Positions 24,535-37,200 are shown, numbered from the stretch's first letter. The stretch is 64,000 nt of DNA from Gordionus sp. m RMFG-2023 (GCF_954871325.1 NC_088775.1:20189561-20253560); one strand, 5' to 3'. Notes: a model not told the origin generated them from the letters alone. Program-made: numbers and translations.

Positions 24535-25063
24535 AAATGAATTGCAATTTTCACGGTCATGCGCTCGCTATAATAATTTCGCGCAAATACATTCGCGGTA
24601 GAAAATTCGCTATAAATGGTTCGCGATTAAAGTTTCGCTATAACGAGTTCGCGATCAAAGTTTCGCTAAAATGTATTCGCTCTAAAGTTTTCGCGGTTTA
24701 GGTTTCGCGGAAATAAATTCGCGATCAAAGTTTCGCTAAAATGTATTCGCGGTTAAAGTTTCGCGGAAATAAATTCGTTATAACGAGTTCGCGATAAATG
24801 TTTCGCTAAAATGTATTCGCTATAAATTCGCGGTTAAGGTTTCGCGGAAATAAATTCGCTATAACGAGTTCGCGATCAAAGTTTCGCTAGAATGTATTCG
24901 CTATAAAGTATTCACGGTTAAGGTTTCGTGGAAATAAATTCACGATAATAAGTTCGCGATTTTCGCTATAAATGTTTCGCGGAATAGATTTCGCGATATT
25001 ACCTTCGCTATAAAATTCCTTCGCGATAAACGACATTCGCGATAAAAGTTTCGCTGAATTGAC
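24535..25063. repeat. MULE-A right arm, GCGAA short-repeat array
   Basis: Inverse counterpart of the left arm, with units such as ttcgcgataaaagtttcgct and ttcgctataaagt. It ends with ctgaattgac close to the element edge. Locally some units form a higher-order period (aaataaattcgctataacgag repeated). Confidence 0.92.
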
Positions 25064-25083
25064 CTGATACGATATTTATTTTA

Positions 25084-25217
25084 AAAAATTTTCAAATCTA
25101 GGGAATGGGAAATTTGTATTATAGCTATTAAGAACATTTTCTTCCCTGGTATCTTTCATTTCATTAATATCATCGTCTGAATCACTTTCAACGTTGGATA
25201 TCCATAGGCGATGACAT
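25084..25217 (-). pseudogene. N-terminal piece of the hAT gene split by MULE-A
   Basis: Minus-strand frame from an ATG at 25217 (MSSPMDIQR), then, after a frame change, SDSDDDINEMKDTREENVLN and SYNTNFPFPRF up to the MULE-A edge. Acidic segments ahead of a BED finger are usual in ZBED-type hAT proteins. The BED finger itself continues on the far side of MULE-A at about 13700. Confidence 0.6.
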
Positions 25218-25374
25218 TTTAAATTATTAACACGTGATTTAGGTTTATAATACAAATGAAAATATAAATTACAAATTTAAAATTATATTTTAATTTCAAA
25301 ATTAAATAATAAATCATAAAAATTTTACACTTACCTTCATTATATTTTTTAAAGCGTGCTAAAAAATTAAATAA

Positions 25375-25442
25375 TTACAAATAAAATAGCCGCTATTAGC
25401 TATAGCTACCAAAAAGGTTAGCGCGCTACTTTAACAACTCTG
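25375..25442. repeat. Right terminus of the split hAT element
   Basis: The sequence ends gcgcgctactttaacaactctg. Read in complement this starts CAGAGTTGTTAAAGTAGC, a hAT-style terminus. The 8 bp beyond it are attatata. The matching left terminus was not found left of 12.6 kb, so the element is incomplete or its left end is diverged. Confidence 0.5.
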
Positions 25443-25479
25443 ATTATATATTTGATGCTTTTTAAATAGAAAAAATGAA

Positions 25480-26115
25480 ATGCTGCTATTCCAAAAGATT
25501 TTTGAACATATTTTGATTTGATAAAAATTTTAAATCTTCTTAGTAAATAAATCTTTTTTGAGGAATCCTTTTGTAAATTTTATTATAAATAAACAATCTT
25601 TGATGAGAAATCTTTTATAGTTTATAACATTTTTGTAAAATTATCCATTTTTTTAAGTTTATTAAAAGATGTGGTTTTTTTCTAAATAATTTTTTTTAAA
25701 ATATTTATATTAAACTTTTTTATGTTAATTTATATGATCTTTTTAAGGATATTTTAATGTGACAATTGTCATATGCGCTATTTTTAAAGTTTTTGACGCA
25801 AAATTGGTAAAAATATAGATTATAAACATGGTAAATTAAAATTTCATGAAGATGTACCATAGAAAAGTGACAATTTTCATAATCGTTATTTAAGTTTTTT
25901 GACGTAAATAGGCTAAAATAAGTATTACTATCATGTTAAAATAAAAATTCAGTGAAGATGTACCTAGATAAGTGGTAATTGTCATAATCGTTATTTTAAT
26001 AACTTTTTGTATTTTTTTGACCCAGATGGGTTAAAATATAGATTGTAAAAATGTCAAATAAAAATTTCATAAGAAAATTGACAATTGTCATAATCGTTAT
26101 TTTTAAAGTTTGTTA
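25480..26115. repeat. Outer inverted-repeat arm with satellite-like units
   Basis: 25480-25760 recurs, inverted and shortened, at about 55685-55865; shared landmarks are TCTTCTTAGTAAATAAATC and TGACAATTGTCA. From about 25757 to 26115 there are three to four degenerate ~120-bp units (tgacaattgtcataatcg, then gatgtaccatagaaaa), the same family as the regular 119-bp satellite at 27640-29790. The two arms bracket the whole 30 kb tower and may be the ends of an older foldback element. Confidence 0.65.
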
Positions 26116-26407
26116 GATATAGAAATAAAATTTATTAATTAAAGGAATAAGATTTTGAATCCATATCTTAAAAGCTTACAATTTAACATGAGATACAACC
26201 CTCTTTAGTAATCACTTTGCATATTTTTATCAAATTTTAAGCAGGATAAAAGGGACAATGTTTATGAGCATGAAAATTGCCATTTGTTTTTTTATTTCAC
26301 TAAATGGTACCAACACATTTCTCAAAAGAAATAAGAAAGTTAAAGAACGAAGATTATTGGCACTTTTCTAAATTATTTCAATAAAATTCAAACAAAATGT
26401 AGCGTAT
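26116..26407. other. No gene recognised
   Basis: AT-rich spacer between the satellite-like units and the left LTR of gypsy-2. Nothing recognised. Confidence 0.4.
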
Positions 26408-26595
26408 TGTTAGTATTAATAGAAATATAAGTCAATTAATAATCAATTTTTTAGTAGTAATAGAAATATAAGTCAATTAATAATTCTTGCGATTGTTAGT
26501 ATTAATAGAAATTTAAGTCAATTAATAATTCTTGCAATTCATTTTCTTTTATTTCATATCAAAATAATATATCCTTTTTCTATTATTCAAATTCA
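26408..26595 (-). repeat. gypsy-2 LTR (3' side of the element)
   Basis: 188 bp, starting TGTTAGTATTAATAG and ending AAATTCA, matching 54706-54851 apart from one extra internal repeat (agtattaatagaaat...aattcttg). Confidence 0.8.
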
Positions 26596-27114
26596 TATGA
26601 TAATATAATAATGAAAATAAACATTTTACATAAAATACAAAATTAACAATTCAATACATATCATTTATCCCCAATCTATTTGGTTTCATCCGTACTCTTT
26701 TCGGATAACGATCTTGACTTGTATCTTCTTCCTTCCTCTCCTTTAGATTCATTTCATCATTATTGTTTATTATGTCCTCTTTGTTTACTATCTCTTCGGT
26801 TCCCTCTTCTAATTCGTATTCTTCAGTTAATATATTTCCGTTTCTTTTCCTTATTTGATCAGTATGACATATATTGTTTTACCCTATATACTTATTTCAT
26901 ATCTATTGAAAAGAAAATTAATTTAATTCTATTTTATTAAGAATCCTATTGAAAGAATATTGATATGGGAATAAATTCTTTTATTAAATAACAAATTTTG
27001 TAAAGTAAAGTATTACTGATCTCAAATTATAATCTCAGACGGTTTTTTTTATATCGTAAATCAATTGTATCCAATCACGTTATACAATTAACAACCTTTA
27101 ATACAGAGCTCACT

Positions 27115-27550
27115 CAAATTTTGGGTCGTTTTTTTCGACTCCAACTCAAAGTATTGGTCGTTTTTTACGACTTCGACCCGAGTTCAAGCCGAAAAAAACG
27201 ACTTCGACTCAAAATATGGGTCGTTTTTTACGACTCCGACTCAAAATTTGGGTTGTATTTTTCGACTCAAACTTGAAATTTGGGTCGTATTTTTCGACTC
27301 AAACTTGAAGTTTGGGTCGTATTTTTCGACTCAAACTTGAAGTTTAGATCGTATTTTTTGACTCCAACTCAAAGTTTGGGTCGTTTTTCTGACTCAGACT
27401 CAAACATCGGGTCGTTTTATTCAATCCGAACCAAAATATGGATCGTTTTTTTTAAAGACGACTTAAAGTTAGGGTTGCTTTTTTTCACCCCTAACCCAAT
27501 ATCTAGATCATTTTTTTCGACCAAAAGTCAAATAACATTTAGTATATATT
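27115..27550. repeat. Element C left arm, GGTCG repeat
   Basis: About twelve to fourteen units of 28-33 bp with the core gggtcgttttttcgactc, including gacttcgacccgagttcaag variants. The apparent open frames across it are repeat artefacts. Confidence 0.9.
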
Positions 27551-27639
27551 AATATTATAGGCGGGAAAGTTACTTAAAGCTTCTTTAAATTATAATGCTC
27601 TGATTAACTATTCATCATAGTTATATTTTAAAATTTTTA

Positions 27640-28228
27640 AGTGAAGATGTACCATAGAAAAGTGTCATTTGTCATGATGGTTATTTTTGAACTTTTTTAA
27701 ATGAAATAGATAAAAATATATATTGTAGACATGTTAAATCAAAATTTGAGTGATGATGTACCATAGATAAGTGGTAATTGTCATAATCGCTATTTTTGAA
27801 CTTTTTTGAGTTTTTTTAAAGCAAATTGCTAAAAATATATATTCTAAACATGTTAAATTAAAAATTCAGTGAGGATGTATCATAGATAGGTGACAATTGT
27901 CATAATCGCTATTTTTGAACTTTTTTAAATTTTTTATAAAGGAAATATCTAAAAATTCTAAACATGTTAAATTAAAAATTCAGTGAGGATGTATCATATA
28001 TAGGTGACAAATGTCATAATCGCTGATTTTAAACTTTTTCAAATTTTTTTAAAGGAAATATCTAAAAATATATATTTTTAACATGTTAAATTTAAAATTC
28101 AGTGAGGATGTACCATATATAGGTGACAATTGTCATAATCGCTATTTTTGAACTTTTTCAAATTTTTTTAAAGGAAATATCTAAAAATATATATTCTAAA
28201 CATGTTAAATTAAAAATTCAGTGATCTA
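27640..28228 (+). repeat. 119-bp satellite, forward block
   Basis: About five units spaced 108-119 bp apart (landmarks at 27663, 27773, 27891, 28005, 28124). Each carries a TGACAATTGTCA-like palindrome, cataatcgctatttttgaac and gatgtaycatagata. At about 28215-28240 the array turns over into the inverse block. Confidence 0.9.
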
Positions 28229-29800
28229 TGGTGCATCATCACTGAAATTTTGATTTAACATGTCTACAATATATATTTTTATCTATTTCATTTAAAAAAG
28301 TTCAAAAATAACCATCAAGACAAATGGCACTTTTCTATGGTACATCTTAACTTAAAAATTTTAAAATATAACTATGATGAATAGTTAATCAGAGCATTAT
28401 AATTTAAAGAAGCTTTAAGTAACTTTCCCGCCTATAATATTAATATATATTAAATGTTATTTGACTTTTGGTCGAAAAAATAGTTCAAAAATAGCGATTA
28501 TGACAATTGTCACCTATCTATGATACATCCTAACTGAATTTTTAATTTAACATGTTTAGAATATATATTTTTAGCTATTTCCTTTAAAAAAATTTGAAAA
28601 AGTTTAAAAATAGCGATTATGACAATTGTCACCTATCTATGATACATCCTTACTGGATTTTTAATTTAATAGGTTTAGAATATATATTTTTAGATATTTC
28701 CTTTAAAAAAATTTGAAAAAGTTCAAAAATAGCGGTTATGACAATTGTCACCTATCTATGATACATCCTCACTGAATTTTTAATTTAACATGTTTAGAAT
28801 ATATATTTTTAGCTATTTCCTTTAAAAAAATTTGAAAAAGTTCAAAAATAGCGATTATGACAATTGTCACCTATCTATGATACATCCTCACAGAATTTTT
28901 AATTTAACATTTTTAGAATGTATATTTTTAGATATTTCCTTTAAAAAAATTTGAAAAAGTTCAAAAATAGCGATTATGACAATTGTCACCTATCTATGAT
29001 ACATCCTCACTGAATTTTTAATTTAACATGTTTAGAATATATATTTTTAGCTATTTCCTTTAAAAAAATTTGAAAAAGTTCAAAAATAGCGATTATGACA
29101 ATTGTCACCTATCTATGATACATCCTCATTGAATTTTTAATTTAACATGTTTAGAATATATATTTTTAGAAATTTCCTTTAAAAAAATTTGAAAAAGTTC
29201 AAAAATAGCGATTGTGACAATTGTCACCTATCTATGATACATCCTCACTGAATTTTTAATTTAACATGTTTAGAATATATATTTTTAGCTATTTCCTTTA
29301 AAAAAATTTTAAAAAGTTCAAAAATAGCGATTATGACAATTTTCACCTATCTATGATACATCCTCATTGAATTTTTAATTTAACATGTTTAGAATATATA
29401 TTTTTAGTTATTTCCTTTAAAAAAATTTGAAAAAGTTCAAAAATAGCGATTATGACAATTGTCACCTATCTATGATACATCCTCATTGAATTTTTAATTT
29501 AACATGTTTAGAATATATATTTTTAGCAATTTGCTTTAAAAAAACTCAAAAAAGTTCAAAAATAGCGATTATGACAATTACCACTTATCTATGGTACATC
29601 ATCACTGAAATTTTGATTTAACATGTCTACAATATATATTTTTATCTATTTCATTTAAAAAAGTTCAAAAATAACCATCATGACAAATGGCACTTTTCTA
29701 TGGTACATCTTCACTTAAAAATTTTAAAATATAACTATGATGAATAGTTAATCAGAGCATTATAATTTAAAGAAGCTTTAAGTAACTTTCCCGCCTATAA
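28229..29800 (-). repeat. 119-bp satellite, inverse block
   Basis: Ten units with an exact 119-bp spacing of the palindrome TGACAATTGTCA or a close variant (28501, 28620, 28739, 28858, 28977, 29096, 29215, 29334, 29453, 29572). Units are almost identical, so homogenisation is recent. A stub of the arm start (ggtcgaaaaaa at about 28455-28470) is embedded in the block. Confidence 0.93.
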
Positions 29801-29819
29801 TATTAATATATATTAAATG

Positions 29820-30290
29820 TTATTTGACTTTTGGTCGAAAAAAATGATCTAGATTTTGGGTTAGGGGTGAAAAAAAACAACCCTAACTTTAAGTCGTCTT
29901 TAAAAAAAAAGATCCATATTTTGGGTCGGATTGAATAAAACGACCCGATGTTTGAGTCTGAGTCAGAAAAACGACCCAAACTTTGAGTTGGAGTCGAAAA
30001 ATACGATCTAAACTTCAAGTTTGAGTCGAAAAATACGACCCAAATTTCAAGTTTGAGTCAAAAAATACAACCCATATTTTGAGTCGGAGTCGTAAAAAAC
30101 GACCCATATTTTGGGTCGAGGTCGTTTTTTTCGGCTTGGACTTGGGTCGGAGTCGAAAAAACGACCCATATTTTGGGTCGAAGTCGTTTTTTTCTGCTTG
30201 AACTCGGGTCGAAGTCGAAAAAAACGACCCAAACATTGAGTCGGAGTCGAATAAAACGACCCGAGCTTTGGTTCGGGGTCGCGACTCGCG
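29820..30290. repeat. Element C right arm, GGTCG repeat
   Basis: Inverse of the left arm and slightly longer, ending with a more GC-rich stretch (gtcgcgactcgcggcg). The open frames here are periodic repeat translations, not genes. Confidence 0.9.
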
Positions 30291-30303
30291 GCGTTTTAAC
30301 AAC

Positions 30304-31182
30304 ACTAGTTGTATCATACAACATGCACCACTTACAAAAAAAAATATAAAAAAATAAGTAATGACAATAATATAATAACAAGAATTAAAAATTTGTATAA
30401 CGAGTATGTATGATACATATATAATCAAAAATTTAGAAGATATTTGGAAGAAATAGTTAAATAACAATGATTATTATACAAACAAATCAAATAAATTAGG
30501 AGGGGAGTGGGGAGGGGTCAAACTCGCAAAACAATATAGTTTTTTTTTTGTAAATATACCCTTGACTTAGAATTATATAAGAAGGGTATAATTTACCCTA
30601 TAATTGTGCTAGTAGTTATCCATGATAGTTTATTTTTATTTTTATAATTATATAAATTAAACTATATATGGTTAATAGAGATGGCCAACCTAAAAATAGC
30701 ATATAGTTTTTTTTGGTATTTATACCCTTGTCTTAGATCTATAAGAAAAGTGTAACTTACACTAAATAAATTGGAATAATATAATAATAATAACTAATAA
30801 TGGTTTTAATTTAATTATTATATTACCACATTCCAGAAATGGTATTACTTTAAATACTAATCCTTGTTATTAAACAATAAAATTAAATTTACATGTTGAA
30901 AAAAAAAAATTTAAGGATGTTTTAATTGTAAAACAAAAAGGTGCTTACAAAATCTTTTGCAATTATGATAATGTAAAAAGAAATTTTTTTTTATAACGAT
31001 TGAATTGAATCATTCTTTAAACAACCGTCTCTTCATCTTCAGACCCATACTTAACACGCAAAGGATGTAACCAGTCTCTTTAACACGTCTCTTAAACTTC
31101 AGACCCATACCAGGCGCACATAGGTTGAATTCAGTCTCCGCACCAGCTTCCAATAAGCTGGTGCCCATATTCTCCACCATAT
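30304..31182. other. LTR-X 5' internal region, no gene recognised
   Basis: AT-rich sequence between element C and the right LTR of LTR-X. Two related stretches (about 31020-31060 and 31075-31110, each with tctt.aacttcagacccatac) form a short direct repeat. A perfect hairpin, accagcttccaataagctggt, lies at about 31143-31163. Confidence 0.5.
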
Positions 31183-31379
31183 TGAAAGAAAATAAATATC
31201 AATTCAATTTTATTAAGAATCCTATTGAAAGAATATTGATATGGGAATAAATTCTTTTATTAAATAACAAATTTTGTAAAGTAAAGTATTACTGATCACA
31301 AATTATAATCTCAGATGGTTTTTTTTATATCGTAAATCAATTGTATCCAATCACGTTATACAATTAACAACCTAAATAT

Positions 31380-33971
31380 AATATTACAATCTAAATATAT
31401 CTTCTTTTCGCCTTAAGTGAACGTAAATGTAATTGAAAACACCACTCTAAATACATAATGTAAGTTGTATCATAACAAAAATATCGTAGTGATCTGAGTA
31501 TGCTTTTTATAATGGCTTTTTCCCATTTTATTTTCTTTATTATTGTAAATGCGCGACCACATTTTTTTATCTCGAATTTTTGAGTGTAGTATTCTAACTT
31601 CTACTCCTTTTTGTTCCCTTGGTCTAACAATCCTTTAGGTTTAATTTTTAGTAGTATTTCGGCGGGACTTTGTTTAATTTCTACCTCTGGTGTATTTCGG
31701 TAATTGTAAAGAAAAATAGCTAGATTGGGTTCTAAATCCTCCTCGTTTCTTTTATTCATGGTCTGTTTAAAGGTTCGAACTAAACGTTCGGCCATGCCAT
31801 TAGTCTGAGGATGGTATGGACTTACATACAATAATTGTATTCCGTTTTTTTCACAAGAAATCATTGAATTCTTTGATGCTGAATTGTTGCCCGATATCAG
31901 AAGCGATTATCTTAGGAAATCCGAATCTGGCAAAAATATTTCTTAATATTTTTATTGTGCTTTCGGTTGTTACCCAGTGCTAGCCATAGGAACTATTTCT
32001 GGCCCGACTGCTAGCATCTATCACTACCAACCAATAATGATTTTGAAATGGTCCAGCATAATCAATATGTACTTGGTGCCATGCTTTTGGTGGTTTTGGC
32101 CAATTTTGAATTGACGTCTTTTGAGGCCGTGTTGTTCCTGGCATTCTCTATATCTTTCGAATCTTCTATATCTTGATTTATATTAGGCCACCACGCGTAT
32201 TGTCTTGCTCTCATCTTCATTTTTATAATTCCAATATGTCTTTGATGTATCATGTCTAACACTTTGTTTCGGTATTGTTGTGGTATTATAATTTTAGTTC
32301 TCCACAATAAACAACCTTTCTCTGTTGTAATTTCCTCTCTCCTTTGGCTATACCCCTTTAAACATGTATCATAGTTTATTGGGCCGTCTATTGTACCCCT
32401 GTATACTTTAGAGAGTACATCATCTTGCATTGTTTTTCTTTCAAAATCACTTGCATTTAAAGGTGTTTGTTCTCCACCTGTATTTGATTTAACGCTTCTT
32501 CTTTTGATATTGTGGTTCACTGTATAGGTAGTCGAGATTGCATATCAGCATTGGCTAGTTGTCTACTTTTAATTTCTATTTCATATTGGTAACCTACTAA
32601 TAATAAAGCCCATCTTTGTATTCTGGCAATAGATGTTGTTGGTATAACTTTTCTTGGATTGGATGAAATAAACTCATTAATGGCTTGTGGTCTGTTTGTA
32701 ATGTGAACCTTTTTCCATATATAAATTCTTTGAATTTTTTAACCCCAAATATGATGGCAAGAGCTTCTCTTTCTATTTGGCTATAATTTATCTCGCTGCA
32801 TTTAGCGTTCTTGAGGCGAATGCAATTGGTCTTTCCTTACCCCCTTCTATATATGATATTACTGCCCCAATTCCTATAGCTGACGCAACTGTTGATAATA
32901 TAATGGGTAATTTTGGATCATAATGTTTTAATATTGGAGTACTACTTATTTTTTGCTTATACGCGTCTTTGCATTCATTAGTCCATCTCCAAACAACTGT
33001 TTTTTCTAATAATTCGTATAATGGTTTGACTTTGCCTGCAAAATTTGAAATAAATTTTGAATAGCATGTTCCTGACCCTAATGACTGTAATTGTTCCAAA
33101 TTTGTTGGTTCTGGTGCTTTTTTTTACTGCCTCAGTATTCTTTTCGGTAGTTAAATCCCGTTTTTTGAAATATTGTATCCTAAGTACTCGATATTTTGCT
33201 AAAAAAATTAACATTTTTCTATCTTTAGCTTGATTTCTTTTTTATACAAACATTTTATACCTTTTTTAAATTTGTTTCGTGCTTCTCTCTAATTTTCCCG
33301 GTTATTATAATATCATCTAAATAACAAGCTAATCCTTCAAAACCTTTTAATAAATTTTCGATGGCTCGTTGAAATATTGCTGGAGAAGACGATATAAGTC
33401 TTGTATATTTAAATAATCCTCTATGAGTATTAATTACAAGATATTTTTGAGACTCTTCCCCCATTAATTTGAAAATAGGCATCCGAGAGATCCAATATTC
33501 AAAATTCTTCTCCTTTTCCCAAACTGAGTAATAAATCTTGGATTCTTGATATTGGGTATAAATCAATATTAATATTTTGATTTATAGTTCTTTTAAAATC
33601 CCAGCAAATTCGTAATGTTTTATCTTTCTTTTAAACAATTACTATGAGTGATGCATAAAGTGAATGATTAATTTTTTCTATTACTCCTATTTTTAGCAAT
33701 CTGTCTAAATCTTCTTCAACTTTATCTTTTAATGCGTATGGTACAGTACGTGATTTACACAAAATTGGTTTCTCGTTTTTCATATATATTTGTGCTTTAA
33801 AATCTTTCAAGCAGCCCAATTCTTTGGAAAATATTTGAGGAAATTCATTTTATATATTGTTATTTATTTGTATGGTCCTTTCAGGTATTTTGGGAAATTT
33901 ATTTATCCAGTTTCTTCCAATTAGATTTTTTGTATATTCTTTTGTAATCATAAGTAAAGTATTCTAAAATA
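31380..33971 (-). mobile_element. gypsy-2 pol remnant: reverse transcriptase, RNase H, integrase
   Basis: Minus-strand parts of gypsy-2 lying between LTR-X and gypsy-3. Reverse transcriptase spans about 33250-33850, with the catalytic signature YLDDIIITG near 33300. RNase H spans about 32540-33100, with a conserved RPIAFASRTL stretch. The integrase zinc-binding region is near 32190-32320, and an integrase core portion at 31601-31864 contains YHPQTNGMAERLVRTF. The region is broken in many places and is described as a fossil only. Confidence 0.85.
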
Positions 33972-33973
33972 AA

Positions 33974-34235
33974 TGAAGTGATGATACGAGTTTTCTAATA
34001 TAAAGATTGTTTATTTTATTTTATTTTAAATTAATAATTTAATTTTATATAATATATTTTAAAATTTTACATTTTTTTATCAAACTAAAAAAATCTGGTT
34101 TTTTATAACAATTTTCATATTAATATATCAAAATTTATATAAAAAAAATCAATCTACACATTTTATAAAAAAATCAAATTATATAAACATAAAAAAAAAC
34201 AATTTAAAGGTTAGTATTAATCGGTCATATTAACA
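33974..34235 (-). repeat. gypsy-3 LTR (3' side)
   Basis: 262 bp, nearly identical to 38629-38885, with TG/CA ends. Confidence 0.92.
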
Positions 34236-37200
34236 TTCCACCCTTTAAAAAATCATCTCCACTCAGGTTTTTCTTGCATGTGAATCTTATCGTGCAGTCA
34301 ACGTTTCTTGATAGTTTTATTGTCATTAGTATATTCATTAACTTTTGCTATTGAAAGTTTTTATTTTTTTTTTAAAAAGAAAAATATTTTATTATATATA
34401 TATTTTTAGTCTTTATTTCATTATAAAATTATCGAATTTTTTGGGCAACATTATATTCCTGCTAGGTCTTTGACTAACAAGACTCTGTTCTTGCACTTCT
34501 ACATTTGGATCATCATTTCTTCTAAAACTTACAGTAATAGGTATTGCATTTGTTTTCACATGTGTCGTTTCATCAAGAGGTGCGCTACTCGTAGACCTTT
34601 TTTTAATTTGGTCTAAATGTCTTCTAATAATTTTGTCTCCTGTTTCAACTTCAACTTCAAATGTTAAATTTCCATTTTTACGTTTTATCGTGCCTTTGTC
34701 CCACATATTACCTTTGAAGGTTTTATACCATACTTTGTCACCATTCATGATGTTTCTATTTGACGATAAATTGCGATTAAATTCGTTCACTTTATCTTCT
34801 TGCGGTTTTATTAAATCCCATGTGGTTCTTATGGTTCTGTTGAACATCACTTCGCTTGGTATCTTGTTGGTTGTCGAGTTTGGTGTGTTTCGATTATTAA
34901 ATAAAAACTTTTCTAAAGCTATATTTAAGTCTATTTTCTTATTACTTTTCATATTCCTTTTCATTGAATTCGCTCACACTGACCATTGGACTGTTGGTGG
35001 TGAGGCGCGGTGAAAATGTGATCAATTCCATGATCACTACAAAATTTTTTGAACAAGCTACTTGTAAAATTCGTACCATTATCGCTGACTATCATATCGG
35101 GTATACCAAACAAACTGATTATTTTTAATAATTCTTTAATTGTAGACTCAGTAGTTATATCTCTCATTCTTCTAATGACAGGGAATTTGCTAAATGCGTC
35201 AACACATACCAAGAAATTGCTACCTTCAAACTGTGCAAAGTCGATGTGCACGCGTTCGAACACTTTAACAGCTGTTTCCCATGGATTTTGTACATTATGA
35301 GGATTGTCCGCATATTTATTACACGTCTCACAGCTTCTCACCTCCTGATCTATTTCAGCGTTTAGACCTAACCACACGTAATCTCTCGCCAACAATTTCG
35401 TTTTCCCAGCACCAAGATGCCCTTTGTATAATTCCTGTAATATCTCCTTTCTCATATTTTTTGGTATAATGATCCTATTCTCTTTAAAAAGACAATCTTT
35501 AATTAAGCTCAGTTCCATTTCCATATTTTTATATATTTTATTCTTTATCTGTTCATGATTCTTTATATTGTTGATTACCTCCATTAATTCGATATCAATA
35601 CTAGTTTCTTTAACTATTCTTTTAAAATTTATTGGTAAATCCCAAAATTTGTCATCAATTTTTTATCATCTATCTCTTGTATCATTTCTTCTGTGTTCAT
35701 TTGGGGTAATCTTGACAAACAATCCGGTACTACATTTCGTTTCCCGGGTCTATGAATTATCGTAAAGTCATAAGCTCCCATAGCCAAACTCCATTTTTGA
35801 AGTCGCTTTGATATGGATGAGTTATCCTTAAGTCCCTTCGTAAATATATAAACGAGTGGCTTGTGATCTGTATTGTAAATCTCGTACCAATTAAATATTC
35901 TTGAAACTTTTTTACCGCGTATATAACAGATAAAGCTTCCCTCTCTATATTAGTGTAATTAAACTCTGATTTCAATAAAGCTCTAGAAGCGAAAGCAATG
36001 GGTTTCTCTTTACCATCACCTTCAATATGAAATAAGACTGCGCCTAGACCTTTCTTTGAAGCATCAGTTGCAATGCCTATTGGTAGATCCGGATTATAAA
36101 AATTTAACGTAGGCGGAGTACTTATCAAAATTTTTAGGTCGTCGAAGCTTTCTTGATGTGTATTATCCCATAACCATTTGTCTTTATTAACCATTTTGTA
36201 TAAAGGATCAGCTATGTCCGCAAAATTACATAAAAATTTTCGATACTAGCTCGCCATCCCCAAAAAAGTTGTCAATTCATCTTTTGTCTTCGGTTCCGGC
36301 ATGTTAGAAATAGCTTTTATCTTATCATCGTTGTGATGTATACCATGTTTGTCTATATCATGCCCCAAAAAGCGTATTTTATCTTTCAGGAATAAACATG
36401 GGGGTTAATCCATACTTGACGATCTTTTCAAATACTTTTTTAATGTTCTCCAAATGTATCTCATCGTTATCACCTGTAATTAACAAGTCGTCAATGTAAA
36501 ATATAACATCTTTTAAATCTTCGAAAATGTTATCCATAGTTTGTTGGAATATTGCTGACGAAGTTTTTAAACCAAACGGTAGTCTCGTAAACCTATAATA
36601 ACCTTTATGTGTCGATATCATAAGAAAATCTCTTGATTCCTTATGTATGGGTATTTGGAGAAACGCGTTTTTAAAATCTATCTTGGTAAATTTTTTACCT
36701 TTAGATAATTTAGCGATTAAATCATTTATATGTGGTATAAGGTACTTGAAATCTTGTAAAGCAGGATTGATAGTATTTTTGAAGTCGGCGCAGAGCCTAA
36801 GTGAGCCATCGCTCTTATAAACGGGAGTGAGAGGACTAGCCCATCTAACATCTTCAACAGGTTCAATAATTTTATCGTTTATCCACTTTTGAAGTTCTTT
36901 TGTTATCAAATCAACTCTAGAATATGGTATACGCCTTGGCGGTATGATTTTCGGTGTGGCATCGTGTTTTAACCGTAATTTGACATAGCTGCGTAGCATT
37001 GGTTTTTTGTTAAGTTTAAAATTGCATTGCTTGATTAATTCTTGTATGGTATTATCATAATCATCCTCGACAATATTCACAAATTTATCTAGTATATTCC
37101 CAAAAACTGTTATCCAGGTCCTTCCTAACAGTGCAATCTTATCACTAAGGACTACATAAGCAGTTAAGATTTGACTTTTGTCCTCGAATTTTGCCTTGAC

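Larger units (their letters stand above)
13735..25071 (+). mobile_element. MULE-A, 11.3 kb foldback-armed Mutator-like transposon
   Basis: Flanked by a perfect 9-bp duplication (atatttatt at 13726-13734 and 25072-25080). Near the edges both ends carry GTCAATTCAGCGAAAC in inverse orientation, followed by about 500 bp arms of GCGAA/TTCGC short repeats. Between the arms lies a spliced but broken FLYWCH/MULE transposase (15736-17338). The element was later invaded by a 628-bp hAT, a piggyBac-like element and a 2.4 kb hAT. It sits inside a hAT gene, whose two halves lie directly outside it. The duplication is AT-rich, but the split host gene supports the boundaries independently. Confidence 0.85.
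27096..30295. mobile_element. Foldback element C, GGTCG arms around 119-bp satellite
   Basis: Inverted arms (about 27115-27550 and 29820-30290) of a ~30-bp repeat, gggtcgttttttcgactcc, enclose tandem 119-bp satellite units in two opposite blocks. The element is bordered by ttaacaac at 27088-27095 and 30296-30303 (eight bases, or eight of nine when extended), compatible with a MULE-like duplication. No transposase is inside. The segment 28228-28465 is nearly identical to 29588-29845, which suggests that a second copy recombined with the first and produced the head-to-head satellite layout. Membership of the MULE class is inferred from the architecture only. Confidence 0.7.
26907..31369 (-). 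mobile_element. LTR-X, LTR-flanked element without recognised coding
   Basis: Two 187-bp direct repeats (26907-27093 and 31183-31369), both starting TGAAA and ending CAATTAACA, differ at only about six to ten positions. They bracket 4.1 kb with no recognisable gag or pol. Inward of the right repeat, read on the minus strand, is TGGTGGAGAATATGGGC, a candidate primer-binding region. Most of the interior is a GGTCG-armed foldback element, so LTR-X looks like a short non-coding LTR retrotransposon that was itself invaded. It is inserted in the integrase C-terminal region of gypsy-2 and looks comparatively young. Confidence 0.65.

Noticed and set aside
27280-27552. Open frames over the GGTCG arms (also 29803-30467 on the minus strand)
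   Set aside because: Periodic translation of the ~30-bp arm repeat, with overlapping frames open at once and no conserved domain.
28480-29800. Regular 119-bp repeats considered as a CRISPR array or gene cluster
   Set aside because: The entire 119-bp period is conserved with no spacer part. This is satellite DNA.
34633-35765. Plus-strand frames at 34633-35013, 35049-35300, 35281-35469 and 35568-35765
   Set aside because: Antisense shadows of the gypsy-3 integrase on the minus strand. No independent domain.
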